29,085 bases of DNA, from assembly GCA_946479335.1 (NCBI GenBank), contig CAMLFP010000017.1, positions 1 to 29,085 of the forward strand, given 5' to 3'. Origin of the DNA: an uncultured Archangium sp. (GTDB lineage Bacteria > Myxococcota > Myxococcia > Myxococcales > Myxococcaceae). The notes under the pieces are model-generated. The model was not told the DNA's origin. It saw only the letters and a program-made list of their open reading frames with translations, and searched no databases. Both the position numbers and the translations under genes were made by a program. Shown piece after piece: positions 1-8,561 of this stretch. Numbering within the stretch: position 1 is the first letter of the stretch; each line of letters opens with the position of its first letter.

Positions 1-2296
1 CCAGCGTCGGAATCACCGAGAAGCCCGCCTGCCAGAGCGCGCCGTTGCGCTGCGCCGGGAGGTGCAGGGTGACGAGGCCATCTTCGGTCTCGAAGCGCGT
101 GACGAGGCCCGCCGACATCAGCTTCTCCAGCGACGACGAGTCGGGCTGCGCGCCCGCCGGCAGCGAGAAGTCGAGCTTCATCGGCACGCCACCGGGCATC
201 GCCGCGGTGAGCTTCACGTCAGCCGGGAGGCCGGCCTTCAGCGTCGCCGGCAGCTCCGTCTTCAACGTCATGCCGCCTGACGCGTCTTCCTTCCACGGCG
301 CGTACGAGACGAGCTGCAGCGAGAAGCCGAGGCCGGGCACCGCAGGCTCGGCGCGTAGCGTCCACTCATGCGCGCCGCCGCTGCCCTCCGCGTCGGCGTC
401 GAGCGAAAGCACGTCCTTCAACGCGGCCGCGCCGAAGTCACCGGAGGCCAGCGGCTTGCCGTCGCGCTCCAGCGTCACCTTCACGCTCGAAGGCATCGGG
501 TCTTTGAAGAGCTTGAGCACCGCGCGCAGCGCCACGAGGTTCGCGCGGCCATCGCCCCAGCCGTAATACGGCGAGTACCCCGACAGCAGGTACGTGCCGA
601 GGTCGGCGACGGGCGCGTCCTTCACGCCGTCGAGCGCGAGGATGGCCAGCGCGGTCGCTTCGTAGGTGGAAGGGCTCACGCCGTCGGCGCGCACCGTGCC
701 GGGCTCCACCTTCAAGAAGCGCCCGCCGTCGTCGGTCTGCTCGAGGTTGTCGAGCACCCGCTTGCGCAGCGTCTCCGCCGTCGCGCCGTCGACGACGCCC
801 GACGCGAGGAGCGCTGCGGCCGTGTAGCCATCAGCCACGCGGCCCGCGTTGCGCTCGAACGCACCCGAGGCACGCACGCGCACCAACGTCGCGCGCTGCT
901 GCGCCTGCGGCGTGGCCTTCGAGGCGCTGACCGCGCGCACGCACTCGGTGGTCATCACCAGCAGGCGCTGCAGCGTCCACCCCGTGGCGCCCTGGCACGT
1001 GCCGTCGGGCCGCTGCGCTTGCGAGACCTGCAGCGCGAGGCGTTCACCGAGGCGCTCCAGCACCGGGTTGCCGGGGTGCGCGAGGGCCGCTTCGGTCATC
1101 AACGTCGCCGCGTCGACGCTCGGCGCGCGCGCGTACTGCATCACCCGCTGCGTCGAGAGGATCGTCAGGTCGCGGATGACGGGCAGGTCGGGCGTGGAGC
1201 CGAGGCCGTTGAGCAACCCCGGCGCTTCACCGAGGAGCTGCAGCAGGTACGCGTCTTCAGCGACGCCGCGGCGACCGGGCGCGGCCGCGAGCTCGTTGCG
1301 CAACAACCCCAGCGCGCCGGGGAAGATCTGCACGCGCACGGCTTCGGTCCCGGGCAGTGGATTCGCCGGGCCGGTCAACGTGAAGACGCGCGTCGAGGCC
1401 AGTGTGCCCGCCTTGTTCTGCACCTCGCGGCGGCCCTGGGGCTTCAACTCGATGGGCTTCTCCACCGCGTCGGTGCTGCCGAGCTGCGCGTGGAACGACG
1501 CGTTGCCCGGCTTGGTGGTGGTGAGCGTCACGTACTGCACGGTCTCTCCGCCGGCGGGCACCTTCACCGCGCCGCCGGTGGACGACAGCGCCGCGCCCGT
1601 CGCCGAGAACTCGAGCGGAGTGCTCAAATCGCTCTCGGTGGTGTTCACCACCTGCACCGGCAGCTTCAACACGTCGCCCGCGTAGAGAAACGGAGGCGTC
1701 ACCGCGTCGACGTACGCGGGCAGCGTGCCGAGGAAGCTGGCCACCGTGCCCGCCTGACTGCCTTGCCGCGAGTGCGCCAGCGCCAGCACGCGCCACGTCG
1801 TGAGCCGGTCCGGCACCTTCACCGGCACGTTCGCGCGGCCCTGCGCGTCGGTGGTGATCAGCGGCTCGAAGAGGAACGTCTCGGGGAACCACGCGCGCGT
1901 CGGCGCCGCTTCGGGGACTTCAGCGACGTCACTGAACATGTTCATCCTCCCGCCTTTCGACGCCTCCTTCTTCATGTCGGCGCCGCCGAAGAGCGAATCG
2001 AAGTCATTGCCGCTGGAGTCGGCCTTGAGCTTCATCTTTCCACCGCCGCCCGTGCCGGAGCCCCGCAGCCCGAGGCCACCGATGCCGGGAGGTGCCGGAG
2101 GAGGCGCGGCCGAGGGCATCGGCGCGGCTTCCTCCGCGGGCATGTCGCCACCCTCGAAGTTCCGGAGCGACTTGCGCTCCAGGCGATCTGCGCCTGCCAG
2201 CGCGTTGGCCGGCGCGCTCTTCGACATGGTGAGCGAGAGCAGCACGAGGCCGATGATGGCGAGCGCGGTGAGCCCGAAAACGATGACCTTCTTCAT
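1..2296 (-). CDS. Alpha-2-macroglobulin family protein, C-terminal half (partial, runs off the left edge)
   Basis: About 765 codons are visible from the ATG at 2296 to the window edge, with no stop. The N-terminus (MKKVIVFGLTALAIIGLVLL) is a signal peptide or signal anchor, followed by a Pro/Ala/Gly-rich linker. Around residues 130-170 lies the conserved A2M domain core (WFPETFLFEPLITTD, then a VPDRLTTWRV stretch). A helical region resembling the thioester/toroid domain follows, but I find no CxEQ thioester motif in the visible part. In the family, A2M-like proteins are large periplasmic protease traps, and thioester-less versions (as in YfaS) are known. The start overlaps the stop of the upstream N-terminal half by 4 bp (ATGA), so the halves are probably translationally coupled and work together. 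The assignment is firm; loss of the thioester is inferred from what is visible. Confidence 0.88.
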   Translation of the reverse strand, partial: MKKVIVFGLTALAIIGLVLLSLTMSKSAPANALAGADRLERKSLRNFEGGDMPAEEAAPMPSAAPPPAPPGIGGLGLRGSGTGGGGKMKLKADSSGNDFDSLFGGADMKKEASKGGRMNMFSDVAEVPEAAPTRAWFPETFLFEPLITTDAQGRANVPVKVPDRLTTWRVLALAHSRQGSQAGTVASFLGTLPAYVDAVTPPFLYAGDVLKLPVQVVNTTESDLSTPLEFSATGAALSSTGGAVKVPAGGETVQYVTLTTTKPGNASFHAQLGSTDAVEKPIELKPQGRREVQNKAGTLASTRVFTLTGPANPLPGTEAVRVQIFPGALGLLRNELAAAPGRRGVAEDAYLLQLLGEAPGLLNGLGSTPDLPVIRDLTILSTQRVMQYARAPSVDAATLMTEAALAHPGNPVLERLGERLALQVSQAQRPDGTCQGATGWTLQRLLVMTTECVRAVSASKATPQAQQRATLVRVRASGAFERNAGRVADGYTAAALLASGVVDGATAETLRKRVLDNLEQTDDGGRFLKVEPGTVRADGVSPSTYEATALAILALDGVKDAPVADLGTYLLSGYSPYYGWGDGRANLVALRAVLKLFKDPMPSSVKVTLERDGKPLASGDFGAAALKDVLSLDADAEGSGGAHEWTLRAEPAVPGLGFSLQLVSYAPWKEDASGGMTLKTELPATLKAGLPADVKLTAAMPGGVPMKLDFSLPAGAQPDSSSLEKLMSAGLVTRFETEDGLVTLHLPAQRNGALWQAGFSVIPTL

Positions 2297-5200
2297 GGCT
2301 TCCCCTTCGCGACCCACTGCTGCCAGTTCTCGAGATCTTCCGGGAGCCGCGTACCGTCGACCACGAGCTGTCGCGGCTCGGTCAACGTGAGCAGGTCATA
2401 CGGCAGGCGGGACAACCGCAGCCGGCGCCCCCACGCGTCGTTGACGCTCTCCTTCTTCTTCTCCAGCGCGTCGAGCGACCTGCTCCACAGGCCGGCGAGC
2501 GTCTTCGGCGTCAGCTTCTCGCTGGGCGGCGCGGAGCTCTCCCATGCGCGCACTTGCGAATTGAGCTCACCCAGCACCACGTAGAAGCGATCGACCTGCG
2601 TCTCGTTCGGGTCGAACACGGTCTCGCCGTTCGCCGACGCGTAGCCCTCGACCTCCGGCGGCGCGGGGATGGCGTTGATGCGCGCCAGCGTCGCGGCCGT
2701 CGCGTTCGTCCCGCGAATGCGCCCGAGCACCAGGGCCTCCGCGTCCAACACGCCGAACGCCGAGTCGCCCGACGCGTTGGGGCGCAGGCTCGCGAGCTCG
2801 GCGGCACCGGGGAGGCTGGTGAGCTGCGAGAGCGAATCGTCGACGCCGAAGAGGCCGACCGCCGCCGCGCCGCCCTGACCGCCAATCTTCGTCTCGATGC
2901 CGAGCTGCGCGACCTGACCCGGCGCGTAGCGCGGCTTCTCCGGCGTCACCGACACCGTCAGCGTCGACGCGGGCTTCACGTAGAGGAACGACTGCGCGCC
3001 CCCGAAGCTGACCTGCGCCCAGCCCTGCCAGCTCGCGGGCACCTTGAAGGTCGCCTCGTGCGACTCCTTGCCGACGTCGGCCTCGAGCGAGTCGTAGCCC
3101 TTCACCAGGAGCAGCTTCTCCGGCAGCTCGCCCACGAAGTCGGGCCCGCGCAGCAGCTTCACCTTCACCTCGTCGCCCGGTGACGCGAGCTGCGAACTCA
3201 GCCGCAGGCGGAGGCTGGGCGTCGTGCCCGGCGAGAGGCGCACCTTCGTCGAGCCGAACAGCTCACCGCCGCGCTTCGCGGAGACGAGGAACTCGTAGCC
3301 CTCCATCACCGTGTCTTGCGGCTTGATGGATTGGTAGCGCTCGGGCGCGTTGACGCCGACGCGCACGTACCCGATGGAGGACGACACGTTCTCTTCGTCG
3401 TCCTCCGCCAGCGCCCGCGGGTTCTGGGCGCGCAGCGTGAACGACTTCACGCGCGAGGTGATGCACGAGAGCGCGCTGTCGGCGTACGCGTCGCCTGAAG
3501 TCGAGGCCCAGGTGACCTCCACGGTGCGGCCTTTCTGGCTCCACTCCAGCAACCGCGGGAGGCGGCCCGACTTCACCAGCGCCGGGAGACACGAGCGCGC
3601 GTCGAGCAACGCCGAGGAGAGCGCTTCGTCGAAGCCGGCCGGCGGGTTGGGGGCGGCTTCAGTCTCTGCGGCGTAGAGGCGCGGGAGTTCGCTGTCGTCG
3701 AAGCTCCACGAGGCATCGAAGAAGCGCTCCTTGCCCGCGGCGAAGCTGGTCTCGCGCAGCACCTTCTCGACGCACTCGCCCAGCGGCGTCGCCGTGGAGG
3801 TGATGCCGCCGACCTTGCCGCTGGCGTGCACCAGCACCGTCACCTCGACCTGCCCATCACCGTTGACGCGACCGGTGCAGTTCGCGAGGCGCGCGTCGAG
3901 CCGGTCGAACGTCATGCGGTCGGCGAACGACACGTCGTCATCACCGAGGCGATCCGACAGGTCTTGCCGCGTCACCTTCTGCACCGGAGGCGGCGGGCGG
4001 AACGGCATCGCGGGAATCACGATGTTCACCGGCGGGCCGGGGTCGATCTGGATGCTGGCGACGCCATCTTCATCGACCGTGGCCTCGGTGCCCTTGTCGC
4101 CGGGCTCCCACAGGCGCTTCACCGTCAGCGTCACGCCCTCGAGCAGCCGCCCGTCGGCCGTCGTCGCGCGGAGGAAGAGCCGGTTGTTGAGACCTTCGAT
4201 GATGCCGGTCGCCAACTCCGGCACGGCCTCGACCGCGATGGCGTCTTCCGACAGCAGCACCGACGCTGCGCCAGAGACCGCGTCGCCCGACGCGTCGGTC
4301 GCGGTGAGGCGCGCCGAGAGCGTCACCTTGCCGAGGAGGTCGGCTGGCACCTGCGGCAGCTCGACCGAGAACGTGCCGCTCGGCGACGTCGTCGCGTGCC
4401 GCGGGAGCGCTTCACCGGTGTTCCAGCTCGTCGGCGGTGGCCACTCGCCCAGCACGTTCCACGACAGCTCCACCTTCGCGTTGCCCACCGGCGCGCCCGA
4501 CGCGTACTTGACCGTGCCCTTGAGCGTGGGCTTCTCGCCGCGGCGGTAGAACGGCTTCGCGCTCGACGCCTCCACGCGGAAGCGGGGCAGGGTGAAGGGC
4601 TTCACGGTGAAGCTGCGCGTCTGCTCGACACCGCCGCTGCGCCACGAGACGTTCCACTCACCGCTGGGCGCGGTCTTGTCGAGGGGGAAGCTGCCCGAGA
4701 CCACGCCCCACGGGCCGGTGGGCGACTTCTCCTCGAGGAGGATGGTGCCTTCCGGGTTTCGCACCACCCACACGCCGGGCCGGTCTTCGAGCGGTGAGAG
4801 GTCGGTCGCCTTCAACGCCACGCCGCGGAAACGCACCGTGTTGCCGGGCTCGTACAGCGGGCGGTCGGTCAACACGTGCACGCGCGCCGGCGCGTAGAGC
4901 GCGAGCGGCAGGTTGAGCACCGACTCTCCCGCGGGCGAGACCATGCGCGCGCGCAGCGTGTAGTCGCCGTCGTTCACCTTCGGCAGCGCGATCTCCCCGA
5001 GCAGCGAGCCGCCCTCGGAGAACTTCCACCCCTTCTCCGGCGTCAGCGGCGTCACCGCGTCGCCCGAAATCAGCGAGAGCTCGACGGTGAAGCGGTGGAG
5101 CTGCTCGGTGAAGCGCGAGTCTCCGGGCTGCGCGAGGTACGTGACGTAGCCGGTGATGGCGACGGTGCTGGTCGCCCCTCGCTTGAGGCCGTCGGCGTTC

Positions 5201-5373
5201 ACGCGCATCGTTTGACGCAGCTCTCCGTCAGGGCAGCGCTCGAGCCAGATGCCGGTGCGCAACCCGACCGACAGGCACGTGCTGCGGCTGACGAACCACG
5301 TCGCGATGGCCAGCAGCACGGCGAGAATGACGAGGCCACGTCGCAGCGTGACGCCGCGTGGGTGAAGTCTCAT
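2293..5373 (-). CDS. Alpha-2-macroglobulin family protein, N-terminal (MG-domain) half with inserted AgmX-like modules
   Basis: This 1026-residue protein has an N-terminal hydrophobic export signal or anchor (LVILAVLLAIATWFVS). Repeated macroglobulin (MG) beta domains follow. The MG2 hallmark TDRPLYEPGNTVRFRG sits near residues 165-181, followed by an MG3/MG4-like region. Two segments look foreign to A2M, at about residues 490-560 and 590-650. Each has a Cys pair and resembles the TonB/AgmX-type C-terminal module common in myxobacteria (for example VTVLVHASGKVGG, then ECVEKVL). I chose ATG 5373 because an AGGGG sits six bases upstream; an in-frame ATG at 5400 would add nine residues and has only a distant GGAGG. 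The A2M domain itself is absent here and lies in the next gene, whose start overlaps this stop. Likely role: envelope protease inhibitor or surveillance protein, inferred from the family. Confidence 0.88.
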   Translation of the reverse strand: MRLHPRGVTLRRGLVILAVLLAIATWFVSRSTCLSVGLRTGIWLERCPDGELRQTMRVNADGLKRGATSTVAITGYVTYLAQPGDSRFTEQLHRFTVELSLISGDAVTPLTPEKGWKFSEGGSLLGEIALPKVNDGDYTLRARMVSPAGESVLNLPLALYAPARVHVLTDRPLYEPGNTVRFRGVALKATDLSPLEDRPGVWVVRNPEGTILLEEKSPTGPWGVVSGSFPLDKTAPSGEWNVSWRSGGVEQTRSFTVKPFTLPRFRVEASSAKPFYRRGEKPTLKGTVKYASGAPVGNAKVELSWNVLGEWPPPTSWNTGEALPRHATTSPSGTFSVELPQVPADLLGKVTLSARLTATDASGDAVSGAASVLLSEDAIAVEAVPELATGIIEGLNNRLFLRATTADGRLLEGVTLTVKRLWEPGDKGTEATVDEDGVASIQIDPGPPVNIVIPAMPFRPPPPVQKVTRQDLSDRLGDDDVSFADRMTFDRLDARLANCTGRVNGDGQVEVTVLVHASGKVGGITSTATPLGECVEKVLRETSFAAGKERFFDASWSFDDSELPRLYAAETEAAPNPPAGFDEALSSALLDARSCLPALVKSGRLPRLLEWSQKGRTVEVTWASTSGDAYADSALSCITSRVKSFTLRAQNPRALAEDDEENVSSSIGYVRVGVNAPERYQSIKPQDTVMEGYEFLVSAKRGGELFGSTKVRLSPGTTPSLRLRLSSQLASPGDEVKVKLLRGPDFVGELPEKLLLVKGYDSLEADVGKESHEATFKVPASWQGWAQVSFGGAQSFLYVKPASTLTVSVTPEKPRYAPGQVAQLGIETKIGGQGGAAAVGLFGVDDSLSQLTSLPGAAELASLRPNASGDSAFGVLDAEALVLGRIRGTNATAATLARINAIPAPPEVEGYASANGETVFDPNETQVDRFYVVLGELNSQVRAWESSAPPSEKLTPKTLAGLWSRSLDALEKKKESVNDAWGRRLRLSRLPYDLLTLTEPRQLVVDGTRLPEDLENWQQWVAKGKP

Positions 5374-5439
5374 GGAGGTCCCCTCTCTTCCGCGCGGCAT
5401 CTTACGCAGAGGACACCTCCACGCACCTCACGGTTCCGC

Positions 5440-6582
5440 TCAGGGGCAGTGCGCTGATTGATAGTCGTTGAAGTAGCTGAGGATCTGATCCTGCTTCGTC
5501 GTCGACGCGTAGCTGGCGTCGCCGCCCCCGAAGACGGTGATGGCGTCGCGGTCGCTGTGGAGGCTCGCGCACGACAGCGACAGCTCGTGGAACGACATCG
5601 CGATGGAGATGCCCGGCGTGAAGAGCGGGAAGCGCCCATACGCCGCGAGGTCGTTGCCCGACGCATTCCGGGGGATGTCGAAGGTGTCGTGCGCGCCCAG
5701 CAGGTACGCGTCGACCGCGCTCGGCGTCGCCGTGGCGCACACCGTGCGGAAGCGCGCCAGCAGCGCGGGCGTCATCAACGCGTCGCCGGTGTCGAAGCCC
5801 GCGTCGGCCATGCGCGAGAGCAGCAGCGCCCGCATGCCCTGCGTGTACGCGCCGCCCTTGCAGGGGTGGAAGTTCGAGGTGTGGATGGCGCCGATGCCGA
5901 ACTGGTAGCTGTAGAGCGCCTCCGCCACCGCGTCGCAGTCGCTGGTGGTCGGGTGGTAGCTGTTCTCGGTGCACAGCGTGTTGAACGCCGCGACCCGCAG
6001 CCCGCCCTCGTAGAGCAGCAGCGACATCATGCCGCCCAGGGTGACGGTCGCCCCGCAGCTCGAGAGCTCCGCGACTTCGCGCTTGATGGCCGCCAACGAG
6101 TCTTCGCGCAGCGCCACGAGGTCGATGGTGCCGGTGGGGTCGGTGTTGCGGCTGTCGAACTGGCTGACGAAGAAGCGGTCTTCACAGGAGTCGGGCGTCA
6201 CCGTCAGCGTCAGCTCCGCGCGCGCCACGTCGGCGCCCGCGATGCGCCCCACGACCGAGAGCGCCCGGGGCACGCCCGTGCCGGAGAAACGGTAGCGGAA
6301 GGTGCTTCGGGTCGCGGGGTCCCACGCGGCGCCCAGCGCCCAGGTGGTGTCGGCGAAGAGCTGCACCTCGTCGACGCCGCCGCCCGCTTCGATGACGAAG
6401 GTGACCGGGTTGGCCACCGTGCCCCCGTCGGCGGGCGACACGAAGCGCACCCATGGCCCCGCGTCGACTCCGGCGCCGGCGTCTTCGGTCGCAGGCGCGC
6501 CCGCATCGACGTCTCTTCCGGGCGCGGCCGGGCCACAGGCGAACAGCGTGAGGAGGACCAGGGCCAGCAGCGCGCGGAGCAT
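5440..6582 (-). CDS. Unrecognised lipoprotein with N-terminal Ig-like region
   Basis: This 380-residue protein begins with a lipoprotein signal (LVLLTLFAC, lipid Cys16). A low-complexity Asp/Ala/Gly linker follows, typical of surface-exposed myxobacterial lipoproteins. Residues about 45-130 (VRFVSPADGGTVANPVTFVI) look like a bacterial Ig-like beta-sandwich of the kind found before catalytic or binding domains. The C-terminal ~240 residues contain several cysteines and conserved-looking stretches such as SYHPTTSDCD, GIGAIHTSNFHPCKGG and ITVFGGGDASY, which I cannot assign to a named family. A hydrolase or peptidoglycan-associated role is possible but unsupported. It lies 66 bp upstream of the split A2M genes on the same strand and may be co-transcribed with them. 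Confidence 0.8.
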   Translation of the reverse strand: MLRALLALVLLTLFACGPAAPGRDVDAGAPATEDAGAGVDAGPWVRFVSPADGGTVANPVTFVIEAGGGVDEVQLFADTTWALGAAWDPATRSTFRYRFSGTGVPRALSVVGRIAGADVARAELTLTVTPDSCEDRFFVSQFDSRNTDPTGTIDLVALREDSLAAIKREVAELSSCGATVTLGGMMSLLLYEGGLRVAAFNTLCTENSYHPTTSDCDAVAEALYSYQFGIGAIHTSNFHPCKGGAYTQGMRALLLSRMADAGFDTGDALMTPALLARFRTVCATATPSAVDAYLLGAHDTFDIPRNASGNDLAAYGRFPLFTPGISIAMSFHELSLSCASLHSDRDAITVFGGGDASYASTTKQDQILSYFNDYQSAHCP

Positions 6583-6707
6583 CGCGCAGACGCTTCACTC
6601 CGCCGTGCGCGCCGGCGCAAGTGACGACGGGGTGGCGGGGCCGACGCCGGGTGTTTCCGCCTCCACTTCCGCGCGCTGCCCGCGGTCGTTCGGCGTAGGG
6701 TGACTTC
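6583..6707. promoter_or_regulatory. Divergent intergenic region between the lipoprotein gene and nadE
   Basis: These 125 bp separate two genes that point away from each other, so promoters for both must lie here or inside the flanking genes. An AGGGTGA a few bases before ATG 6708 is a plausible nadE ribosome binding site. I see no convincing -35/-10 pair or operator. Confidence 0.35.
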
Positions 6708-8561
6708 ATGCGACTCGTGAAGCTCGGGCTCGGCGCGGTCAACACCACCGTCGGTGCGTTCGGTCACAACGTCGATCGCGCGCTGGCGATGGCGAAGGAG
6801 ATGGCCGCGCAGCAGGTGACGGTGGCCGTCTTCCCGGAGCAGCTCGTCGGCGGCTACCCGCAGGAAGACCTGGTGCAGTGGCAGCGCTTCGTCGACCGCC
6901 AGTGGGTGGAGCTGGAGCGCTTCGCGAAGGAGACCGCGTCACTCGCGCTGGTCTCGTGCATCGGCGTCACCGTGTCGCAGCACGGCCTCCGCTACAACTG
7001 CGCGGCGGTCGTCGCGGGCGGGAAGATCCACGGGCTCGTGCCGAAGGAGAAGCTGCCGACGTACAACATCTTCTACGAGGGCCGCACGTTCGCGCGCGGC
7101 GCCGCCGGCATGAAGGAGCTGCACCGCGGCGTGCCGCTGGGCGACTTCGTCTTCGAGTTCGACTTCGGCACCCTGGCCGTCGAGGTGTGTGAAGACATCT
7201 GGAGCGCCGACGGGCCCATGCGCCGCCGCGCGTATTCAGGCGCGGAGCTGATCTGCAACCTCTCGGCGTCGCCGTTCCGCGTCGGGGTCGACGGCACGCG
7301 CAAGGAGCTCGTCTCCACGCGCGCCAGCGACCACCAGTGCACCATCGCCTACGTGAACCAGGTCGGCGCGCAAGACGGCCTCATCTTCGACGGCGGCGGC
7401 TTCGTGAACCAGAACGGCCGCATGGCGCTGCACATGAAGCGCTTCACCCAGACGTGGGACTCGGCGGTCGTCGACCTCGAGCGCACGCTGCGGCTGCGCA
7501 CCGAGAACACCACCTGGCGCGACGACCGCAAGCACTGGGCCGCGCGTGAAGCGCCGGTGCCGGTCATCAAGGTCGACGTCGCCACGAAGCGCGACGGCCT
7601 CACGTACCCGGTGCCGCCGGGGCGCAACTTCTTCCTGCCTTCTGGAGCGGTCGAGCCCACCGCGCGCGAGCGCTACTGCGAAGACCTGCTCGACGCGCTG
7701 TCGCTGGGCATCGGCGACTACTTCGAGAAGACGAAGGGCTTCTCGCGCATCGGCATCGCGCTGTCGGGCGGCCGAGACTCGCTGATGACGCTGCTCATCG
7801 CGCACCGCTGGGCCTCGCGCGCGGGCGTCCCCATCGAGACGTTCTACATGCCGACCCGCTTCTCTTCCGAGGGCACGCGCGACGCCGCGGCGCTCATTGC
7901 GAAGGAGCTGGGCGTGAAGTTCACCATCATCTCCATCGACGAGGCCTTCGAGCGCGAGATGGCCGCCGCGAAGCAGATGCTGGGCGGCGAACTGACGGCG
8001 ATTACGCAGCAGAACGTGCAGGCGCGCATCCGCGCGCAGCGCATGTGGAACTGGGCGAACTCCTCGGGCGGCTTGTTCCTGCAGACGGGCAACATGAGCG
8101 AGAAGGCCGTCGGCTACACCACCATCGGCGGAGACCTGATGGGCGCGCTGGCCGTCATCTCGAACCTCCCGAAGACGGTGGTGATGTACCTGCTGCAGTA
8201 CGTGTACGAGAAGCACGGCTACCAGGGCATCGCCGCCGTCACCGCGCGGCCCGCCGGCCCGGAGCTCGCGCCCAATCAGGTCGGCGAAGACGAGCTGATG
8301 CCCTTCCCCGTGTTGGACGCGTGCTTCCACCTCTTCGCCGGCGAGAAGCTCGGCCCCGCCGACGTCACCGCCGCGGTGCGCGCCATCTTCGCGGAGCTGC
8401 CCGCCGCCGCCGTCGAGGCGCACGTCGCGAAGTTCGTGAAGCTCTTCGTGCAGAGCATCTACAAGTGGGTGCAGTCGCCCATCTCGCTGCACGTCGGCAA
8501 CCTCGACCTGGACCGCGAGCGCGCGCTGCAGCTCCCGGTGGTGACGCGAACGGAGTGGTGA
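6708..8561 (+). CDS. nadE: Glutamine-dependent NAD+ synthetase
   Basis: At 617 residues the protein has the two-domain layout of glutamine-dependent NAD synthetases, which convert nicotinic acid adenine dinucleotide to NAD+ using ATP and glutamine in the cytoplasm. The N-terminal nitrilase-type glutaminase domain shows the expected Glu-Lys-Cys triad: Glu44 in VFPEQLVGG, Lys113 in PKEKLPTYN and Cys161 in VEVCEDIW. The C-terminal synthetase domain has the PP-loop at residues 353-358, here SGGRDS rather than the usual SGG(I/V)DS, and the TGNMSEKAVGYTTIGGD ATP/substrate region. An AGGGTGA precedes the ATG. The stop directly abuts the GTG of the following permease gene, so the two are co-transcribed. 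Identity is very secure; the Arg in the PP-loop is the only oddity. Confidence 0.95.
   Translation: MRLVKLGLGAVNTTVGAFGHNVDRALAMAKEMAAQQVTVAVFPEQLVGGYPQEDLVQWQRFVDRQWVELERFAKETASLALVSCIGVTVSQHGLRYNCAAVVAGGKIHGLVPKEKLPTYNIFYEGRTFARGAAGMKELHRGVPLGDFVFEFDFGTLAVEVCEDIWSADGPMRRRAYSGAELICNLSASPFRVGVDGTRKELVSTRASDHQCTIAYVNQVGAQDGLIFDGGGFVNQNGRMALHMKRFTQTWDSAVVDLERTLRLRTENTTWRDDRKHWAAREAPVPVIKVDVATKRDGLTYPVPPGRNFFLPSGAVEPTARERYCEDLLDALSLGIGDYFEKTKGFSRIGIALSGGRDSLMTLLIAHRWASRAGVPIETFYMPTRFSSEGTRDAAALIAKELGVKFTIISIDEAFEREMAAAKQMLGGELTAITQQNVQARIRAQRMWNWANSSGGLFLQTGNMSEKAVGYTTIGGDLMGALAVISNLPKTVVMYLLQYVYEKHGYQGIAAVTARPAGPELAPNQVGEDELMPFPVLDACFHLFAGEKLGPADVTAAVRAIFAELPAAAVEAHVAKFVKLFVQSIYKWVQSPISLHVGNLDLDRERALQLPVVTRTEW

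Noticed and set aside
368..2584. Long plus-strand open frame opposite the A2M genes
   Set aside because: The product is Arg/His/Ala-rich with no recognisable motif, while the minus strand reads as clear A2M sequence.
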